This document shows, piece after piece, positions 1 to 11,685 of a stretch of DNA of 64,000 nt. The DNA comes from Erwinia aphidicola (lineage in GTDB: Bacteria; Pseudomonadota; Gammaproteobacteria; Enterobacterales; Enterobacteriaceae): assembly GCF_014773485.1 (NCBI RefSeq), contig NZ_JACXBP010000003.1:124001-188000 (forward strand), in the 5' to 3' direction. Positions within the stretch are counted from its first letter, which is position 1. Each line of letters begins with the position of its first letter. The notes under the pieces are model-generated. The model searched no databases, was not told the origin of the DNA, and saw only the letters and a list, made by a program, of their open reading frames with translations. Both the position numbers and the translations under genes were made by a program.

Positions 1-67
1 TAGCCAGCAACAGCGGCCCCAGCATGATAATCAGCAACAGCAGCGCCACTGACAGCGTTAAGTGCAC
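1..67 (-). CDS. N-terminus of an unidentified membrane protein (partial, runs off the left edge)
   Basis: Reading leftwards from a GTG at 67, the frame is open to the window edge and encodes about 22 residues that are almost all hydrophobic (many Leu, Ile, Val, Ala), like a first membrane segment or signal anchor. A run of five G lies six bases before the GTG and would serve as ribosome binding site. Too little is visible to name a family. It does not resemble AlkA, the E. coli neighbour of yegD. It would be divergent from yegD, with about 170 bases between them. Confidence 0.4.
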   Translation of the reverse strand, partial: MHLTLSVALLLLIIMLGPLLLA

Positions 68-237
68 AATATGCCCCCTGCAAAATAATAAAGAACGATT
101 CCGTTCAGCGCTGCCGATTCTATATGCAGTCGGTTGATATTTGAAAGCCGCGATATTCAAAGCGGGATTTGCCGCTTGCGCCGCCCCCGCACACAGGCTA
201 AAGTCGCCCCCTTTTTTCACACTCAGCGGAGGAAACG

Positions 238-1590
238 ATGTTTATCGGTTTCGACTACGGTACGGCAAACTGCTCGGTTGCCATCATGGAAAACGGCGCA
301 CCAAAGCTGCTGCCGTTAGAGCAGGGCTCGCCTTATTTACCTTCAATGCTGTGTGCGCCGACCCGCGATGCCGTCAGTGAATGGCTGTTCCGTCACCACC
401 AGGTGCCGACTCCGCAGGCGGAAAACCAGGCGCTGCTGCGCCGTGCCCTCGCCTTTAACCGTGAGGAAGATATCGAAGTGCTGCCGGGCAGCGTGAAATT
501 CGGGCTGGCGTCGCTGGCGCAATATATGGATGACCCTGAGGAGGTGTGGTTTGTTAAATCACCAAAATCCTTCCTCGGTGCCAGCGGCCTGAAACCTCAG
601 CAGGTGGCCTTCTTTGAGGACCTGGTGTGCGCGATGATGCTGCAAATTCGCCATTCTGCGCAAAGCGCGCTGAATGACAGCGTGACGCAGGCCGTGATTG
701 GCCGCCCGGTCAACTTCCAGGGGTTGGGCGGCGATGATGCCAACCAGCAGGCTGAAGGTATTCTGGCACGCGCTGCCAGCCGCGCCGGGTTTAGCGATGT
801 GGTATTCCAGTTTGAACCGGTCGCTGCCGGGCTGGATTTTGAAGCCACACTGAGCAAAGAGACGCGCGTGCTGGTGGTGGATATCGGCGGGGGAACCACC
901 GACTGCTCGATGCTGCTAATGGGGCCGCAGTGGCATGATAAAGCCGACCGTAAGCAGAGCCTGCTGGGCCACAGCGGCTGCCGCGTTGGCGGAAACGATC
1001 TCGACATTATGCTGGCGTTTAAAGAGCTGATGCCGCTGCTGGGCCTTGGTGGGGAAACCGTGAAGGGCACCGGCCTGCCCGCGCTGCCGTGGTGGAATGC
1101 CGTGGCGATTAACGACGTTCCGGCGCAGAGTGATTTTTACGCCGCAGCTTCGCGCAAGCTGCTGCAGGACCTGATCCGCGACGCGGCCGAGCCGCAAAAG
1201 GTGCAGCGTCTGCTGAAAGTGTGGCAACAGCATCTCGGCTATCGCCTGGTGCGCGCGGCGGAAGAGAGCAAAATTGCCCTGTCGCAGCAGAGAGAGGTGC
1301 TGACCGCGTTGGACTTTATCGAGAGCGGGCTGGAAACCGGGATTAGCGTGGCGGGATTAGAGACGGCTATCAGCCAGCCGTTAGAGCGGATCCAGGAGCA
1401 GGTGACGCTGGCGTTAAATACCAGCGGCACCCGTCCTGACGTCATTTATCTCACCGGCGGCAGCGCCAAATCCCCGGTACTGCGTGCCGCACTGCAGCAG
1501 CAATTGCCGGATATCCCGCTGGCCAGCGGCGATGATTTCGGCTCGGTCACCGCCGGGCTGGCACGCTGGGCGCAGGTGATGTTCCGCTGA
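238..1590 (+). CDS. yegD: Hsp70-family ATPase YegD
   Basis: This 450-residue protein has the length of E. coli YegD. It carries an actin-fold ATPase: phosphate-1 loop near residues 4-12 (GFDYGTANC), phosphate-2 loop near 211-222 (VVDIGGGTTDCS) and an adenosine motif near 404 (LTGGSAKSP). It is much shorter than DnaK, so the usual substrate-binding domain and lid are missing or very reduced. A strong GGAGG ribosome site precedes the ATG. The family is known as an Hsp70-like putative chaperone, but no client is established. It is probably cytoplasmic and monocistronic, and ends at a palindromic terminator-like repeat shared with the convergent reductase gene. Confidence 0.93.
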   Translation: MFIGFDYGTANCSVAIMENGAPKLLPLEQGSPYLPSMLCAPTRDAVSEWLFRHHQVPTPQAENQALLRRALAFNREEDIEVLPGSVKFGLASLAQYMDDPEEVWFVKSPKSFLGASGLKPQQVAFFEDLVCAMMLQIRHSAQSALNDSVTQAVIGRPVNFQGLGGDDANQQAEGILARAASRAGFSDVVFQFEPVAAGLDFEATLSKETRVLVVDIGGGTTDCSMLLMGPQWHDKADRKQSLLGHSGCRVGGNDLDIMLAFKELMPLLGLGGETVKGTGLPALPWWNAVAINDVPAQSDFYAAASRKLLQDLIRDAAEPQKVQRLLKVWQQHLGYRLVRAAEESKIALSQQREVLTALDFIESGLETGISVAGLETAISQPLERIQEQVTLALNTSGTRPDVIYLTGGSAKSPVLRAALQQQLPDIPLASGDDFGSVTAGLARWAQVMFR

Positions 1591-1611
1591 TTTCAGCACT
1601 TGAAATCCCTC

Positions 1612-1644
1612 GTAGGGGTCGGGCATGCCCGACCCGTTTTTTTT
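1612..1644. repeat. Palindromic intergenic repeat (GTAGGGG family, CATGCC type)
   Basis: After GTAGGGG comes a perfect 20-base palindrome at 1616-1635 (gggtcgggcatgcccgaccc), then eight T. It lies between convergent yegD and the aldo/keto reductase and overlaps the stop codon of the latter. It looks like a rho-independent terminator for yegD. It belongs to the repeat family found at about ten other borders here. Confidence 0.85.
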
Positions 1645-2605
1645 AATAACTGCTCACTTCCGACAGCAGGCGCAAATCGTCATCCTTCAGCTTCAGCACC
1701 GCCGCTTTGCTTAGCTCTTCAACCTGTGCCAGGGATGTTGCGCTGACGATCGGGGCGGTGATGCTCGGGCGGGCAATCTGCCATGCCAGTGCCACCTGCG
1801 TCGGCGTAGCGCGATGTTTCTCCGCCACCTCTACCAGCGCTTTCACAATCTTCAGCCCGCGATCGTTAAGATACTTCTCGACCACGCCCTGCCCGCGCGC
1901 GCTTTTCGCAGCGTCCTCTTTACTCAGGTATTTCCCGCTGAGAAAACCGCTGGCCAGCGAATAGTAGTTAATCACCCCCAGCCCGTGATCTTTCGCGACT
2001 TTCTCCAGCCCGCTCTCATAGCCTTCACGGTCGTAAAGGTTATATTCCGGCTGCAGAGTCTCGTAGCGCGCCAGGCCATTGTCGCTGCTGACTTTCAGCG
2101 CCTCCTCCAGACGTTCATCGGAGTAGTTAGAGGCACCAATCACCCGCACCTTGCCCTCTTTAATCAGCGCATCAAACGCCGCCAGCGTCTCCTGCAACGG
2201 CGTATCGGCATCGTCACGGTGCGCCTGATAGAGGTCGATATAGTCGGTTTGCAGGCGCTTGAGCGATGCCTCAACCGCCTGACGAATATAGTGCGGCGCG
2301 AGGCCGGTTTTGCCATCACCGAGGTCCATGCCAACCTTGGTGGCGAGAATAATTTTGTCGCGCTTGCCGCTCTGCTTCAGCCAGTTACCAATAATCACCT
2401 CTGACTCGCCGCCCTTGTTGCCCGGCGCCCAGCGTGAATAGACATCGGCGGTATCAATAAAATTGAGTCCCTTTTCCACCAGCGCGTCGAGCAGCGAAAA
2501 CGAGGTCTTTTCGTCGACGGTCCAGCCAAATACGTTGCCACCAAAAGTCAGCACCGGAACCTGAAGCTTGCTGCGGCCCAGCTGGCGATGTTCTAAATTA
2601 CTCAT
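1643..2605 (-). CDS. Aldo/keto reductase
   Basis: A 320-residue aldo/keto reductase: an NADPH-dependent TIM-barrel oxidoreductase acting on a carbonyl substrate that cannot be named from sequence. The catalytic Asp and Tyr are in FIDTADVYS, the Lys in LATKVGM and the His in YQAHRDD; the C-terminal cofactor region (APIVSATS) is present. The ATG at 2605 is chosen because AGGAG lies seven bases upstream; another ATG at 2611 is too close to that site. It is divergent from mdtA. E. coli does not have this gene here. The sequence resembles the YajO/Tas-like group, but I do not assign a symbol. Confidence 0.9.
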   Translation of the reverse strand: MSNLEHRQLGRSKLQVPVLTFGGNVFGWTVDEKTSFSLLDALVEKGLNFIDTADVYSRWAPGNKGGESEVIIGNWLKQSGKRDKIILATKVGMDLGDGKTGLAPHYIRQAVEASLKRLQTDYIDLYQAHRDDADTPLQETLAAFDALIKEGKVRVIGASNYSDERLEEALKVSSDNGLARYETLQPEYNLYDREGYESGLEKVAKDHGLGVINYYSLASGFLSGKYLSKEDAAKSARGQGVVEKYLNDRGLKIVKALVEVAEKHRATPTQVALAWQIARPSITAPIVSATSLAQVEELSKAAVLKLKDDDLRLLSEVSSY

Positions 2606-2641
2606 GATCATTCTCCTGATATGAAGGATGCAACAGCCTGT

Positions 2642-2661
2642 AAGCTTAGCAAACTAAGCTT
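2642..2661. promoter_or_regulatory. Inverted repeat in the reductase/mdtA divergent region
   Basis: Arms aagcttag (2642-2649) and ctaagctt (2654-2661) pair perfectly around a caaa loop. It is 37 bases upstream of the reductase start and about 190 upstream of mdtA, so it could be an operator or a leader hairpin. I saw no convincing BaeR box in this 246-base gap. Confidence 0.45.
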
Positions 2662-2851
2662 TTCGCGCTGCGCTAATTTGTGGCAAAAGATTTGCGTATT
2701 CGGCCCGATGAACGCGGGACAGAACAAAACTAACCCGTTATCCTTATTTCCTTCATTTTTCAGCGCTTGAAATCCGCTATTGTGACTATATTCGGGATAC
2801 TGTTTTGTCCCGCCTGGGCTTCAGGCCCTGCTACCGGAGAGCAAAAAAACC

Positions 2852-4084
2852 ATGAAATCGCAGCGCCGCGTTCCGCTAATTCCCCTGATTATCCTCGTTG
2901 CCCTGATCGGTGGTGGCGCTTACTGGTGGCACAGCCACAGCGCCTCATCCACTGCTGAGCCAAAAGCCGGCACTCAGCAACCGCGTGGCAAAGGTGGGCG
3001 ACACGGCGGCGCGGGTGCAGCGATGGCTCCCGTGCAGGCGTCAGAGGCGGTACGTCAGAGCGTGCCGCAGTACCTTTCCGGATTAGGGACCGTCACCGCG
3101 GCCAATACCGTGACGCTGCGTAGCCGGGTGGACGGCGATTTAATGGCGATTCACTTCACCGAAGGGCAGGAAGTCAAAGCCGGTGAGCTGCTGGCCGAAA
3201 TCGATCCGCGCCCGTACCAGGTCGCGCTGATGCAGGCTCAGGGACAGCTGGCGAAGGATCAGGCGACATTAGCCAACGCCCGCCGCGACCTGGCGCGCTA
3301 TGAAAAGCTGGCGAAAACCAGCCTGGTGTCAAAACAGGAGCTGGATACGCAGCGCTCGCTGGTCAGTGAAACCCTCGGCACCCTTAAAGCCGACGAAGGC
3401 AGCGTGGCCAGCGCCCAGCTCAACCTGAGCTACAGCCGCGTCACCGCGCCCATCTCCGGCCGCGTCGGGCTGAAACAGGTCGATATCGGCAATTACATCA
3501 CCAGTGGCGATACCAACGGTATTGTCGTGATCACCCAGACACACCCGATTGACCTGGTGTTCAGCCTGCCGGAAAACGATATTTCCAGCATTCTCAGCGC
3601 GCAGAAAAGCGGCGCGGTGCCGGTCGAAGCCTGGGATCGCAACAACAAAAACCTGCTCACCACCGGCCAGCTGCTGAGCATGGACAATCAGATTGATACC
3701 ACTACCGGCACCGTCAAGCTGAAGGCGCGCTTTACCAATGAAGACGATCGGCTGTTCCCCAATCAGTTTGTTAATGCGCGTCTGAAGGTCAGCACGCTGC
3801 AGGATGCGATTGTTATCCCGACCGCCGCGCTGCAGATGGGCAACGAAGGCAGCTTCGTCTGGGTGGTCAACAGCGACAGTAAAGTCAGCAAGAAAATTGT
3901 CAGCGTAGGCTTCCAGGACAGTGAAAAAGTCGTGGTTAAGGCCGGGCTGGAAGCCGGGGAGAAAGTGGTCACCGACGGGATTGACCGCCTGACCGAAGGC
4001 GCGCAGGTGGAGGTGGTGGCTGCGCAGGCCACGCCGCTGACCTCAGGGAAAAGCGCCCTGCCAAGCAAGGGAGCCAGCGACTGA
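2852..4084 (+). CDS. mdtA: Multidrug efflux periplasmic adaptor MdtA
   Basis: A 410-residue membrane-fusion protein of the RND type, near the 415 of E. coli MdtA. A single N-terminal hydrophobic anchor (about residues 8-24) is followed by a Gly-rich linker, the biotinyl-lipoyl half motifs, an alpha-helical hairpin (about 110-180) and beta-barrel/membrane-proximal domains. It links the MdtBC pump in the inner membrane to an outer-membrane channel, which in E. coli is TolC. GGAG lies shortly before the ATG. Its TGA shares the A with the ATG of mdtB (TGATG), so translation is probably coupled. In E. coli the operon is induced through BaeSR by envelope stress and toxic compounds. Confidence 0.95.
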   Translation: MKSQRRVPLIPLIILVALIGGGAYWWHSHSASSTAEPKAGTQQPRGKGGRHGGAGAAMAPVQASEAVRQSVPQYLSGLGTVTAANTVTLRSRVDGDLMAIHFTEGQEVKAGELLAEIDPRPYQVALMQAQGQLAKDQATLANARRDLARYEKLAKTSLVSKQELDTQRSLVSETLGTLKADEGSVASAQLNLSYSRVTAPISGRVGLKQVDIGNYITSGDTNGIVVITQTHPIDLVFSLPENDISSILSAQKSGAVPVEAWDRNNKNLLTTGQLLSMDNQIDTTTGTVKLKARFTNEDDRLFPNQFVNARLKVSTLQDAIVIPTAALQMGNEGSFVWVVNSDSKVSKKIVSVGFQDSEKVVVKAGLEAGEKVVTDGIDRLTEGAQVEVVAAQATPLTSGKSALPSKGASD

Positions 4085-7000
4085 TGCAGGTGATGCCCCC
4101 AACGCCAGGCGGCGGACCGTCCCGCCTGTTTATTCTGCGCCCGGTCGCCACCACCCTGCTGATGATCGCTATCCTGCTGGCGGGGATCATTGGCTACCGC
4201 TCGCTGCCGGTTTCGGCCCTGCCGGAAGTCGACTACCCCACCATTCAGGTCGTCACGCTCTATCCGGGCGCCAGCCCGGACGTGGTGACCTCGGCGATTA
4301 CCGCCCCGCTGGAGCGCCAGTTCGGGCAGATGTCCGGGCTGAAGCAGATGGCCTCGCAGAGTGCGGGCGGTGCATCGGTAGTCACGCTGCAGTTCCAGCT
4401 GGCGCTGCCGCTCGACGTTGCCGAGCAGGAAGTGCAGGCGGCGATCAATGCCGCCACCAACCTGCTGCCTAACGATCTGCCCAATCCGCCGGTTTACAGC
4501 AAGGTTAACCCGGCCGACCCGCCGATTATGACCCTTGCCGTCACCACCTCCAGCATGCCAATGACCCAGGTGCAGGATATGGTGGAGAACCGCGTGGCGC
4601 AGAAAATTTCCCAGGTGTCCGGCGTCGGGCTGGTGACGCTCTCCGGTGGCCAGCGGCCCGCGGTGCGGGTGAAGCTCAACGCGCAGGCGCTGGCGGCGCT
4701 CGGTATCACCAGTGAAACGGTGCGCACCGCCATCAGCAACGCCAACGTCAACTCGGCCAAAGGCAGCCTGGATGGCCCTGACCGCTCGATTACCCTCTCC
4801 GCCAACGACCAGATTAAAACCGCCGAAGGCTACCGCCAGCTGATCGTCAGCTACAGCAACGGTGCACCGGTGCGCTTGGGCGATGTGGCATCGGTTGAAC
4901 AGGGGGCGGAAAACAGCTGGCTCGGCGCCTGGGCTAACCGCCAGCAGGCCATTGTGCTGAACGTGCAGCGCCAGCCGGGCGCCAATATTATTGCCACCGC
5001 TGACAATATCCGCCAGATGCTGCCTGCCCTCACCGCATCGCTGCCAAAGTCGGTCAACGTGCAGCTGCTGAGCGACCGCACCACCAATATTCGCGCTTCG
5101 GTGCACGACGTGCAGTTTGAGCTGCTGCTGGCGATTGCGCTGGTGGTGATGATCATCTATCTGTTCCTGCGCAACGTGGCGGCGACCATAATCCCGGCGG
5201 TGGCGGTACCGCTGTCGCTGGTCGGCACCTTCGCGGTGATGTACTTCCTCGGCTTTTCGGTGAATAACCTGACGCTGATGGCGCTGACCATCGCCACCGG
5301 CTTTGTGGTCGATGACGCTATCGTGGTCATTGAAAACATCACTCGCTACATCGAGAAAGGCGAAAAGCCGCTGACGGCGGCGCTGAAAGGGGCGGGTGAG
5401 ATCGGCTTTACCATTATCTCGCTGACCTTCTCGCTGATTGCCGTGCTGATCCCGCTGCTGTTTATGGGCGACATCGTCGGCCGCCTGTTCCGCGAGTTTG
5501 CGGTAACGCTGGCGGTGGCTATCCTGATCTCCGCGCTGGTGTCGCTGACGCTAACGCCGATGATGTGCGCGCGCATGCTGAAGGCCGAGTCGCTGCGCAA
5601 ACAGAACCGGTTCTCCCGCGCCAGCGAAGCCTTCTTTGAGCGCGTGATTGCGCGCTACGGCATCATGCTGCAAAAGGTGCTCAGCCATCCGTGGCTGACG
5701 CTGGGCGTGGCGCTCAGCACCATGGCAATCACCGTGCTGCTGTGGCTGGCGATCCCGAAAGGCTTCTTCCCGCTGCAGGATAACGGCATTATTCAGGGCA
5801 CCGTTCAGGCGCCGCAGTCGGTTTCCTACAGCAATATGGCGCAGCGCCAGCAGGAAGTGGCCTCGATCATTATGAAAGATCCGGCGGTGCAGAGCCTGAC
5901 CTCCTTCGTCGGCGTGGACGGCACCAACCAGGCGCTGAACAGCGGCCGCCTGCAGATCAACCTCAAGCCGCTTGACCAGCGTGACGACCGCATTCCGGTG
6001 GTGATCGCCCGCCTGCAGCAGGAGGTGGCGAAGCTGCCGGGCATTAACCTCTATCTGCAGCCGGTGCAGGACCTGACGATTGATACCCAGGCCAGCCGCA
6101 CGCAGTATCAGTTCAGCCTGCAGGCAGGTTCGCTCAATTCGCTCAGCCTGTGGGTGCCGAAACTGCAGGCCGAGCTGAACAAATTACCGCAGCTGAAAGA
6201 GGTAAGCAGCGACTGGCAGGACCAGGGGCTGGAAGCCTATATCCGCGTCGATCGCGACAATGCCAGCCGGTTGGGCATCTCCCTGTCTGACGTCGATAAC
6301 GCGCTGTATAACGCCTTCGGGCAGCGGCTGATCTCAACGATTTATACCCAGGCCAGCCAGTATCGCGTGGTGCTGGAGCACGACACCGCCGCCACGCCGG
6401 GGCTGGCTGCGCTGCAAAGTATCCGGCTGAAGAGCACCGATGGCGGCAGCGTGCCGCTCAGCGCCATTGCCAGCATCGAACAGCGCCACGGCGCGCTGAG
6501 CATTAACCACCTCGATCAGTTCCCGTCGACCACCTTCTCGTTTAACGTCAGCGACGGTTATTCGCTGGAGCAGGCAGTGAATGCGATAACCCAGGCGGAA
6601 CAGGATCTGGCCATGCCGACGGAGATCATTACCCAGTTCCAGGGCAGCACCCTCGCCTTCCAGGCGGCGCTCTCCAGTACCGTATGGCTGATTGTTGCGG
6701 CGGTTGTGGCGATGTATATCGTGCTCGGCGTGCTGTACGAGAGCTTTATTCACCCGGTCACCATTCTCTCGACGCTGCCGACCGCCGGGGTGGGTGCGCT
6801 ACTGGCGCTGCTGATCAGCGGCAGCGAGCTGGACGTGATTGCCATTATCGGCATTATTCTGCTGATCGGCATCGTCAAGAAGAACGCCATCATGATGATC
6901 GACTTTGCGCTGGCGGCCGAGCGTGAACAGGGCATGACGCCGTATGAGGCGATTTATCAGGCCTGTCTGCTGCGCTTCCGTCCGATCCTGATGACCACGC

Positions 7001-7203
7001 TGGCGGCACTGCTCGGTGCGCTGCCGCTGATGCTGAGCACCGGCGTCGGTGCCGAACTGCGCCGCCCGCTGGGCACCGCGATGGTGGGCGGCCTGATCGT
7101 CAGCCAGGTACTGACGCTGTTCACCACGCCAGTGATCTACCTGCTGTTTGACCGTCTGGCGCTCGCCACGCGCCGCCGCTTCAGCAAGCAGGAGGCAGAG
7201 TGA
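4084..7203 (+). CDS. mdtB: RND efflux pump subunit MdtB
   Basis: A 1039-residue HAE1-type RND transporter with 12 predicted membrane segments and two large periplasmic loops. The proton-relay acidic pair is in the TM4 motif [14 protein letters not shown]. It is known to form a mixed trimer with MdtC that exports bile salts, novobiocin and similar compounds. The start overlaps the mdtA stop and the end overlaps the GTG of mdtC. Long open frames on the opposite strand are side effects of the GC-rich codon pattern and are not genes. Confidence 0.95.
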   Translation: MQVMPPTPGGGPSRLFILRPVATTLLMIAILLAGIIGYRSLPVSALPEVDYPTIQVVTLYPGASPDVVTSAITAPLERQFGQMSGLKQMASQSAGGASVVTLQFQLALPLDVAEQEVQAAINAATNLLPNDLPNPPVYSKVNPADPPIMTLAVTTSSMPMTQVQDMVENRVAQKISQVSGVGLVTLSGGQRPAVRVKLNAQALAALGITSETVRTAISNANVNSAKGSLDGPDRSITLSANDQIKTAEGYRQLIVSYSNGAPVRLGDVASVEQGAENSWLGAWANRQQAIVLNVQRQPGANIIATADNIRQMLPALTASLPKSVNVQLLSDRTTNIRASVHDVQFELLLAIALVVMIIYLFLRNVAATIIPAVAVPLSLVGTFAVMYFLGFSVNNLTLMALTIATGFVVDDAIVVIENITRYIEKGEKPLTAALKGAGEIGFTIISLTFSLIAVLIPLLFMGDIVGRLFREFAVTLAVAILISALVSLTLTPMMCARMLKAESLRKQNRFSRASEAFFERVIARYGIMLQKVLSHPWLTLGVALSTMAITVLLWLAIPKGFFPLQDNGIIQGTVQAPQSVSYSNMAQRQQEVASIIMKDPAVQSLTSFVGVDGTNQALNSGRLQINLKPLDQRDDRIPVVIARLQQEVAKLPGINLYLQPVQDLTIDTQASRTQYQFSLQAGSLNSLSLWVPKLQAELNKLPQLKEVSSDWQDQGLEAYIRVDRDNASRLGISLSDVDNALYNAFGQRLISTIYTQASQYRVVLEHDTAATPGLAALQSIRLKSTDGGSVPLSAIASIEQRHGALSINHLDQFPSTTFSFNVSDGYSLEQAVNAITQAEQDLAMPTEIITQFQGSTLAFQAALSSTVWLIVAAVVAMYIVLGVLYESFIHPVTILSTLPTAGVGALLALLISGSELDVIAIIGIILLIGIVKKNAIMMIDFALAAEREQGMTPYEAIYQACLLRFRPILMTTLAALLGALPLMLSTGVGAELRRPLGTAMVGGLIVSQVLTLFTTPVIYLLFDRLALATRRRFSKQEAE

Positions 7204-10200
7204 AATTTTTCGCGCTGTTTATTCATCGCCCGGTCGCCACCATTCTGCTGACGGTGGCGATCCTGCTGGCGGGCATGCTCGGCTTTCGCCTGCTGCCGGT
7301 GGCCTCGCTGCCGCAGGTCGATTTCCCGGTGATTGTGGTCAGCGCCTCGCTGCCCGGTGCCTCGCCGGAAACCATGGCCTCCTCGGTTGCTACCCCGCTG
7401 GAACGGGCGCTGGGACGCATTGCCGGGGTGAGTGAAATGACCTCTACCAGCTCGCTCGGCAGCACGCGGGTGATACTGGTATTCGACTTCGAGCGCGATA
7501 TCAACGGCGCGGCACGTGACGTGCAGGGCGCGATTAACGCCGCCCAGAGCCTGCTGCCAACCGGGATGCCAAGCCGCCCGACCTATCGCAAAGTGAATCC
7601 GTCCGATGCGCCGATCATGATTATGACGCTAACCTCGGACACTTACTCCCCCGGCCAGCTGTACGACTATGCCTCAACGCAGCTGGCGCAGAAGCTGGCG
7701 CAAATTGATGGCGTAGGCGATGTCACCATTGGCGGCAGCTCGCTGCCTGCGGTGCGCGTAGACCTCAATCCGCAGGCGCTGTTTAATCAGGGCGTGTCGC
7801 TGGACGCGGTGCGTACCGCCATTGCCGACGCCAACGTGCGTAAACCGCAGGGTGCGATCGAGGATCAGCAGCAGCGCTGGTGGCTCAAAACCAATGACGA
7901 GCTGCAAACCGCTGCCGAGTATCAGCCGCTGATCGTGCATTACAACAATGGCGCGGCGGTGCGGTTGCAGGATGTCGCTACCGTCTCGGACTCGGTGCAG
8001 GACGTGCGCAACGCCGGGATGTCCAACGCCCGCCCGGCTATTCTGGCGCTGATCCGCAAAGCGCCGGAAGCCAATATCATTGATACCGTCGACCGGATTA
8101 ACGCCCAGCTGCCCGAACTGCGCAAAGTCATTCCAGCGTCGATCAAACTGGAGGTGGCGCAGGACCGTTCACCGACCATCCGCGCATCGCTGCATGAGGT
8201 CGAGCAGTCGCTGGCGATCTCGGTCGGGCTGGTTATTCTGGTGGTGTTTGCTTTCCTGCGCTCCGGGCGCGCCACGCTGATCCCGGCAGTCGCCGTGCCC
8301 GTCTCGCTGATCGGCACCTTCGCCGCGATGTACCTGTGCGGCTTCAGCCTCAATAACCTGTCGCTGATGGCGCTGACCGTGGCGACCGGCTTTGTTGTCG
8401 ATGATGCAATTGTGGTGCTGGAAAATATCTCGCGCCACGTCGAAGCGGGGATGAAACCGCTGGCGGCGGCGCTGCAGGGGGTGCGTGAAGTCGGCTTTAC
8501 CGTGGTCTCGATGAGTATTTCTCTGGTGGCGGTATTTATTCCGCTGCTGATGCTCGGCGGGCTGATAGGCCGCTTCTTCCGCGAGTTTGCCGTCACGCTG
8601 TCGGTATCGATCGCCATATCGCTGCTGGTGTCGATTACCCTGACGCCGATGATGTGTGCCTACCTGCTGCGCAACAAGCCGCGCCACCAGCAGCCGCGCA
8701 TTCGCGGTTTTGGTAAGCTGCTGCTGGCCGTACAGCAGGGCTACGGCCGCACCCTCAATCTGGTGCTGAATCATGCACGCTATACCTTGCTGCTTTTTCT
8801 CGCCACCATCGGCCTGACCCTGTACCTCTACGTCTCGATCCCGAAAACCTTTATGCCGGAGCAGGATACCGGGCGGCTGATGGGCTTTATCCAGGCCGAC
8901 CAGAGCATCTCCTTCCAGTCGATGCGCGGCAAGCTGGAAGACTTTATGCGCATCGTCCATGCCGACCCGGCGGTTGACAGCGTGGTGGGCTTTACCGGCG
9001 GGTCACGCACCAACAGCGGCTCGATGTTTATCGCCCTGAAACCGCTGAGCGAGCGCACGGAAACCGCCCAGCAGGTGATTGCCCGCCTGCGCGGCAAGCT
9101 GGCGAAAGAGCCGGGCGCCAATCTCTACCTGATGGCCGAGCAGGATCTGCGCGTCGGCGGGCGCGAGTCCAACGCCGGCTATCAGTACACGCTGCTGTCC
9201 GACAGCCTCGACGACCTGCGCGAGTGGGAGCCGAAAATCCGCCGCGCCTTTGCCGCACTACCGGAGCTGGCCGACGTCAACTCCGACCAGGAGGACAAAG
9301 GCTCGGAGATGGCGCTGACCTACGACCGTGAGACTATGGCGCGGCTAGGGATTGACGTGGCGGACGCCAACGGCCTGCTAAATAACGCCTTCGGCCAGCG
9401 CCAGATCTCCACCATCTATCAGCCGCTCAACCAGTACAAAGTGGTCATGGAGGTTGACCCGCGCTACACCCAGGATATCAGCGCGCTTAACCAGATGTAC
9501 GTGATCAACAGTGAGGGGCAGTCCATTCCGCTCTCCTCCTTCGCCAAATGGCAGCCGCAGAACTCACCGCTGTCGGTGAATCATCAGGGGCTTTCTGCGG
9601 CTTCAACCGTGTCCTTTAACCTGCCGGAAGGGGTATCGCTGTCCGAGGCTTCCGCCGCGATTGACCGCAGCATGACCTCGCTGGGTGTGCCTTCCAGCGT
9701 GCGCGGCAGCTTTGCCGGTACCGCGGCGGTGTTTGAGCAGACGCAGAGCAGCCAGCTGTGGATGATCCTTGCCGCTATCGCCACGGTGTATATCGTGCTG
9801 GGGATCCTGTATGAGAGCTACGTCCACCCGCTGACTATTCTCTCTACCCTGCCCTCGGCGGGCGTCGGCGCGCTGCTGGCGCTGGAGCTGTTCTCCGCGC
9901 CGTTCAGCCTGATTGCGCTGATAGGGATCCTGCTGCTGATCGGGATCGTCAAGAAGAACGCCATTATGATGGTCGACTTTGCGCTCGAAGCGCAGCGAAG
10001 CGGCAATCTCACGGCGCGTGAGGCGATCTTCCAGGCCAGCCTGCTGCGCTTCCGCCCGATTATGATGACCACGCTGGCAGCCCTGCTGGGTGCACTGCCG
10101 CTGGTGCTGACTAGCGGTGACGGGGCCGAACTGCGCCAGCCGCTGGGGATCACCATCGTCGGGGGACTGGTCATGAGTCAGCTGCTGACGCTCTACACCA

Positions 10201-10274
10201 CTCCGGTGGTGTATCTGTATATGGATAAACTGCGGCGTAAAGCTAAGCCGCAACCGGCACACGAAGGAGCCTGA
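7200..10274 (+). CDS. mdtC: RND efflux pump subunit MdtC
   Basis: A 1024-residue RND transporter, paralogous to MdtB, with the same TM4 acidic motif ([15 protein letters not shown]) and the duplicated 6+6 membrane layout. It starts with GTG at 7200, embedded in the mdtB stop (gTGA), a typical coupled junction. It is the partner of MdtB in the heterotrimeric pump of the inner membrane. Having two different pump subunits in one operon is standard for the MdtABC system. Confidence 0.95.
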   Translation: MKFFALFIHRPVATILLTVAILLAGMLGFRLLPVASLPQVDFPVIVVSASLPGASPETMASSVATPLERALGRIAGVSEMTSTSSLGSTRVILVFDFERDINGAARDVQGAINAAQSLLPTGMPSRPTYRKVNPSDAPIMIMTLTSDTYSPGQLYDYASTQLAQKLAQIDGVGDVTIGGSSLPAVRVDLNPQALFNQGVSLDAVRTAIADANVRKPQGAIEDQQQRWWLKTNDELQTAAEYQPLIVHYNNGAAVRLQDVATVSDSVQDVRNAGMSNARPAILALIRKAPEANIIDTVDRINAQLPELRKVIPASIKLEVAQDRSPTIRASLHEVEQSLAISVGLVILVVFAFLRSGRATLIPAVAVPVSLIGTFAAMYLCGFSLNNLSLMALTVATGFVVDDAIVVLENISRHVEAGMKPLAAALQGVREVGFTVVSMSISLVAVFIPLLMLGGLIGRFFREFAVTLSVSIAISLLVSITLTPMMCAYLLRNKPRHQQPRIRGFGKLLLAVQQGYGRTLNLVLNHARYTLLLFLATIGLTLYLYVSIPKTFMPEQDTGRLMGFIQADQSISFQSMRGKLEDFMRIVHADPAVDSVVGFTGGSRTNSGSMFIALKPLSERTETAQQVIARLRGKLAKEPGANLYLMAEQDLRVGGRESNAGYQYTLLSDSLDDLREWEPKIRRAFAALPELADVNSDQEDKGSEMALTYDRETMARLGIDVADANGLLNNAFGQRQISTIYQPLNQYKVVMEVDPRYTQDISALNQMYVINSEGQSIPLSSFAKWQPQNSPLSVNHQGLSAASTVSFNLPEGVSLSEASAAIDRSMTSLGVPSSVRGSFAGTAAVFEQTQSSQLWMILAAIATVYIVLGILYESYVHPLTILSTLPSAGVGALLALELFSAPFSLIALIGILLLIGIVKKNAIMMVDFALEAQRSGNLTAREAIFQASLLRFRPIMMTTLAALLGALPLVLTSGDGAELRQPLGITIVGGLVMSQLLTLYTTPVVYLYMDKLRRKAKPQPAHEGA

Positions 10275-10275
10275 G

Positions 10276-11685
10276 ATGGCTAACGCGCCCCCCGCTTCGG
10301 TACGCTGGCAGCTGTGGATTGTTGCCTTCGGCTTTTTTATGCAGGCGCTGGATACGACCATCGTGAATACCGCGCTGCCGTCGATGGCCGCCAGCCTCAA
10401 CGTCAGCCCGCTGCATATGCATTCGGTGATTGTCTCCTACGTGCTGACGGTGGCGGTGATGCTGCCGGTCAGCGGCTGGCTGGCCGACCGCTTCGGGGTA
10501 CGCAACGTCTTCTTTAGCGCGATTATCCTGTTCAGCATCGGGTCGCTGTGCTGCGCGATCTCCGCCACGCTGGATCAGCTGCTGCTGTCGCGCGTGGTAC
10601 AGGGCATCGGCGGGGCAATGATGGTGCCGGTCGGGCGGCTGACGGTGATGAAGCTGGTGCCGCGCGCGCAATATATGGCGGCGATGACCTTTGTCACGCT
10701 GCCGGGGCAGATTGGCCCGCTGCTCGGCCCGGCGCTTGGCGGCGTGCTGGTCGAGTACGCCAGCTGGCACTGGATCTTTCTGATTAATATTCCGGTGGGC
10801 ATTGTTGGCGCGATCGCCACGCTGATGCTGCTGCCCAACTTCACGCTGCAAACCCGGCGCTTCGACTTTAGCGGCTTTTTTCTGCTCGCGGCGGGGATGG
10901 CCACGCTGACGTTGGCGCTTGACGGCCAGCGCGGCTTAGGTATTTCACCGCTGCTGCTGTGCCTGCTGATCCTCGCCGGAGTATTCGCCCTGCTGTTCTA
11001 TCTGCTGCATGCGCGCAATAACGAGCGCGCACTGTTCAGCCTGAAGCTGTTTGACAACCGCATCTACTCAATTGGGCTGCTCGGCAGCCTGACCGGGCGC
11101 ATTGGCAGTGGGATGCTGCCGTTTATGACGCCGATTTTCCTGCAGATCGGCATGGGCTACAGCCCGTTTCACGCCGGGCTGATGATGATCCCGATGGTGC
11201 TCGGCAATATGGGCATGAAGCGCATTATCGTGCAGATCGTTAATCGCTTCGGCTATCGCAACGTGCTGGTCGGATCCACCCTCGGGCTGGCGCTGGTGGT
11301 GCTGCTGTTCCCCGCCGTAGCGCTGCTGGGCTGGAACCTGCTGCTGCCGCTGGTGCTGTTGTTACAGGGCATGGTCAACGCTATCCGCTTCTCGGCGATG
11401 AACACCCTGACGCTGAAAGAGCTGCCCGATGAGCTGGCCAGCAGCGGCAACAGCCTGCTGTCGATGGTGATGCAGCTGTCGATGAGTATCGGCGTGACCA
11501 TCGCCGGGCTGCTGCTCGGCACCTTTGCCCACCAGGCGGTGACCGACAGCCCGACGGTGCACCAGGCCTTTATTTACACTTATTTCTGCATGGCGCTGGT
11601 TATCGCCCTGCCCGCGCTGGTGTTCTGGCGCGTGCCTGCGGAAACTGGCCCTAATGCGCTGCTGGCGCGCAGGAGAAAGCATTAA
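10276..11685 (+). CDS. mdtD: MFS transporter MdtD
   Basis: A 469-residue major facilitator of the DHA2 drug:H+ antiporter type with about 14 hydrophobic segments. The MFS loop motif appears as [11 protein letters not shown], and motif C-like glycines appear in [15 protein letters not shown]. It is the fourth gene of the mdt-bae unit, one base after the mdtC stop. In E. coli MdtD is not needed for MdtABC drug export and has been linked to iron/citrate export. The same uncertainty applies here. Confidence 0.93.
   Translation: MANAPPASVRWQLWIVAFGFFMQALDTTIVNTALPSMAASLNVSPLHMHSVIVSYVLTVAVMLPVSGWLADRFGVRNVFFSAIILFSIGSLCCAISATLDQLLLSRVVQGIGGAMMVPVGRLTVMKLVPRAQYMAAMTFVTLPGQIGPLLGPALGGVLVEYASWHWIFLINIPVGIVGAIATLMLLPNFTLQTRRFDFSGFFLLAAGMATLTLALDGQRGLGISPLLLCLLILAGVFALLFYLLHARNNERALFSLKLFDNRIYSIGLLGSLTGRIGSGMLPFMTPIFLQIGMGYSPFHAGLMMIPMVLGNMGMKRIIVQIVNRFGYRNVLVGSTLGLALVVLLFPAVALLGWNLLLPLVLLLQGMVNAIRFSAMNTLTLKELPDELASSGNSLLSMVMQLSMSIGVTIAGLLLGTFAHQAVTDSPTVHQAFIYTYFCMALVIALPALVFWRVPAETGPNALLARRRKH

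Noticed and set aside
2612..2851. BaeR box before mdtA
   Set aside because: Only T-rich stretches with partial likeness to the E. coli box were seen (near 2755); not good enough to annotate.
3763..5106. A 447-codon open frame on the minus strand inside mdtAB, and many similar antisense frames over mdtC, thiM, fbaB, maeA and others
   Set aside because: They lie fully over well-recognised genes on the other strand, have His/Arg/Gln-rich compositions typical of reversed GC-rich codons, and match no known protein.
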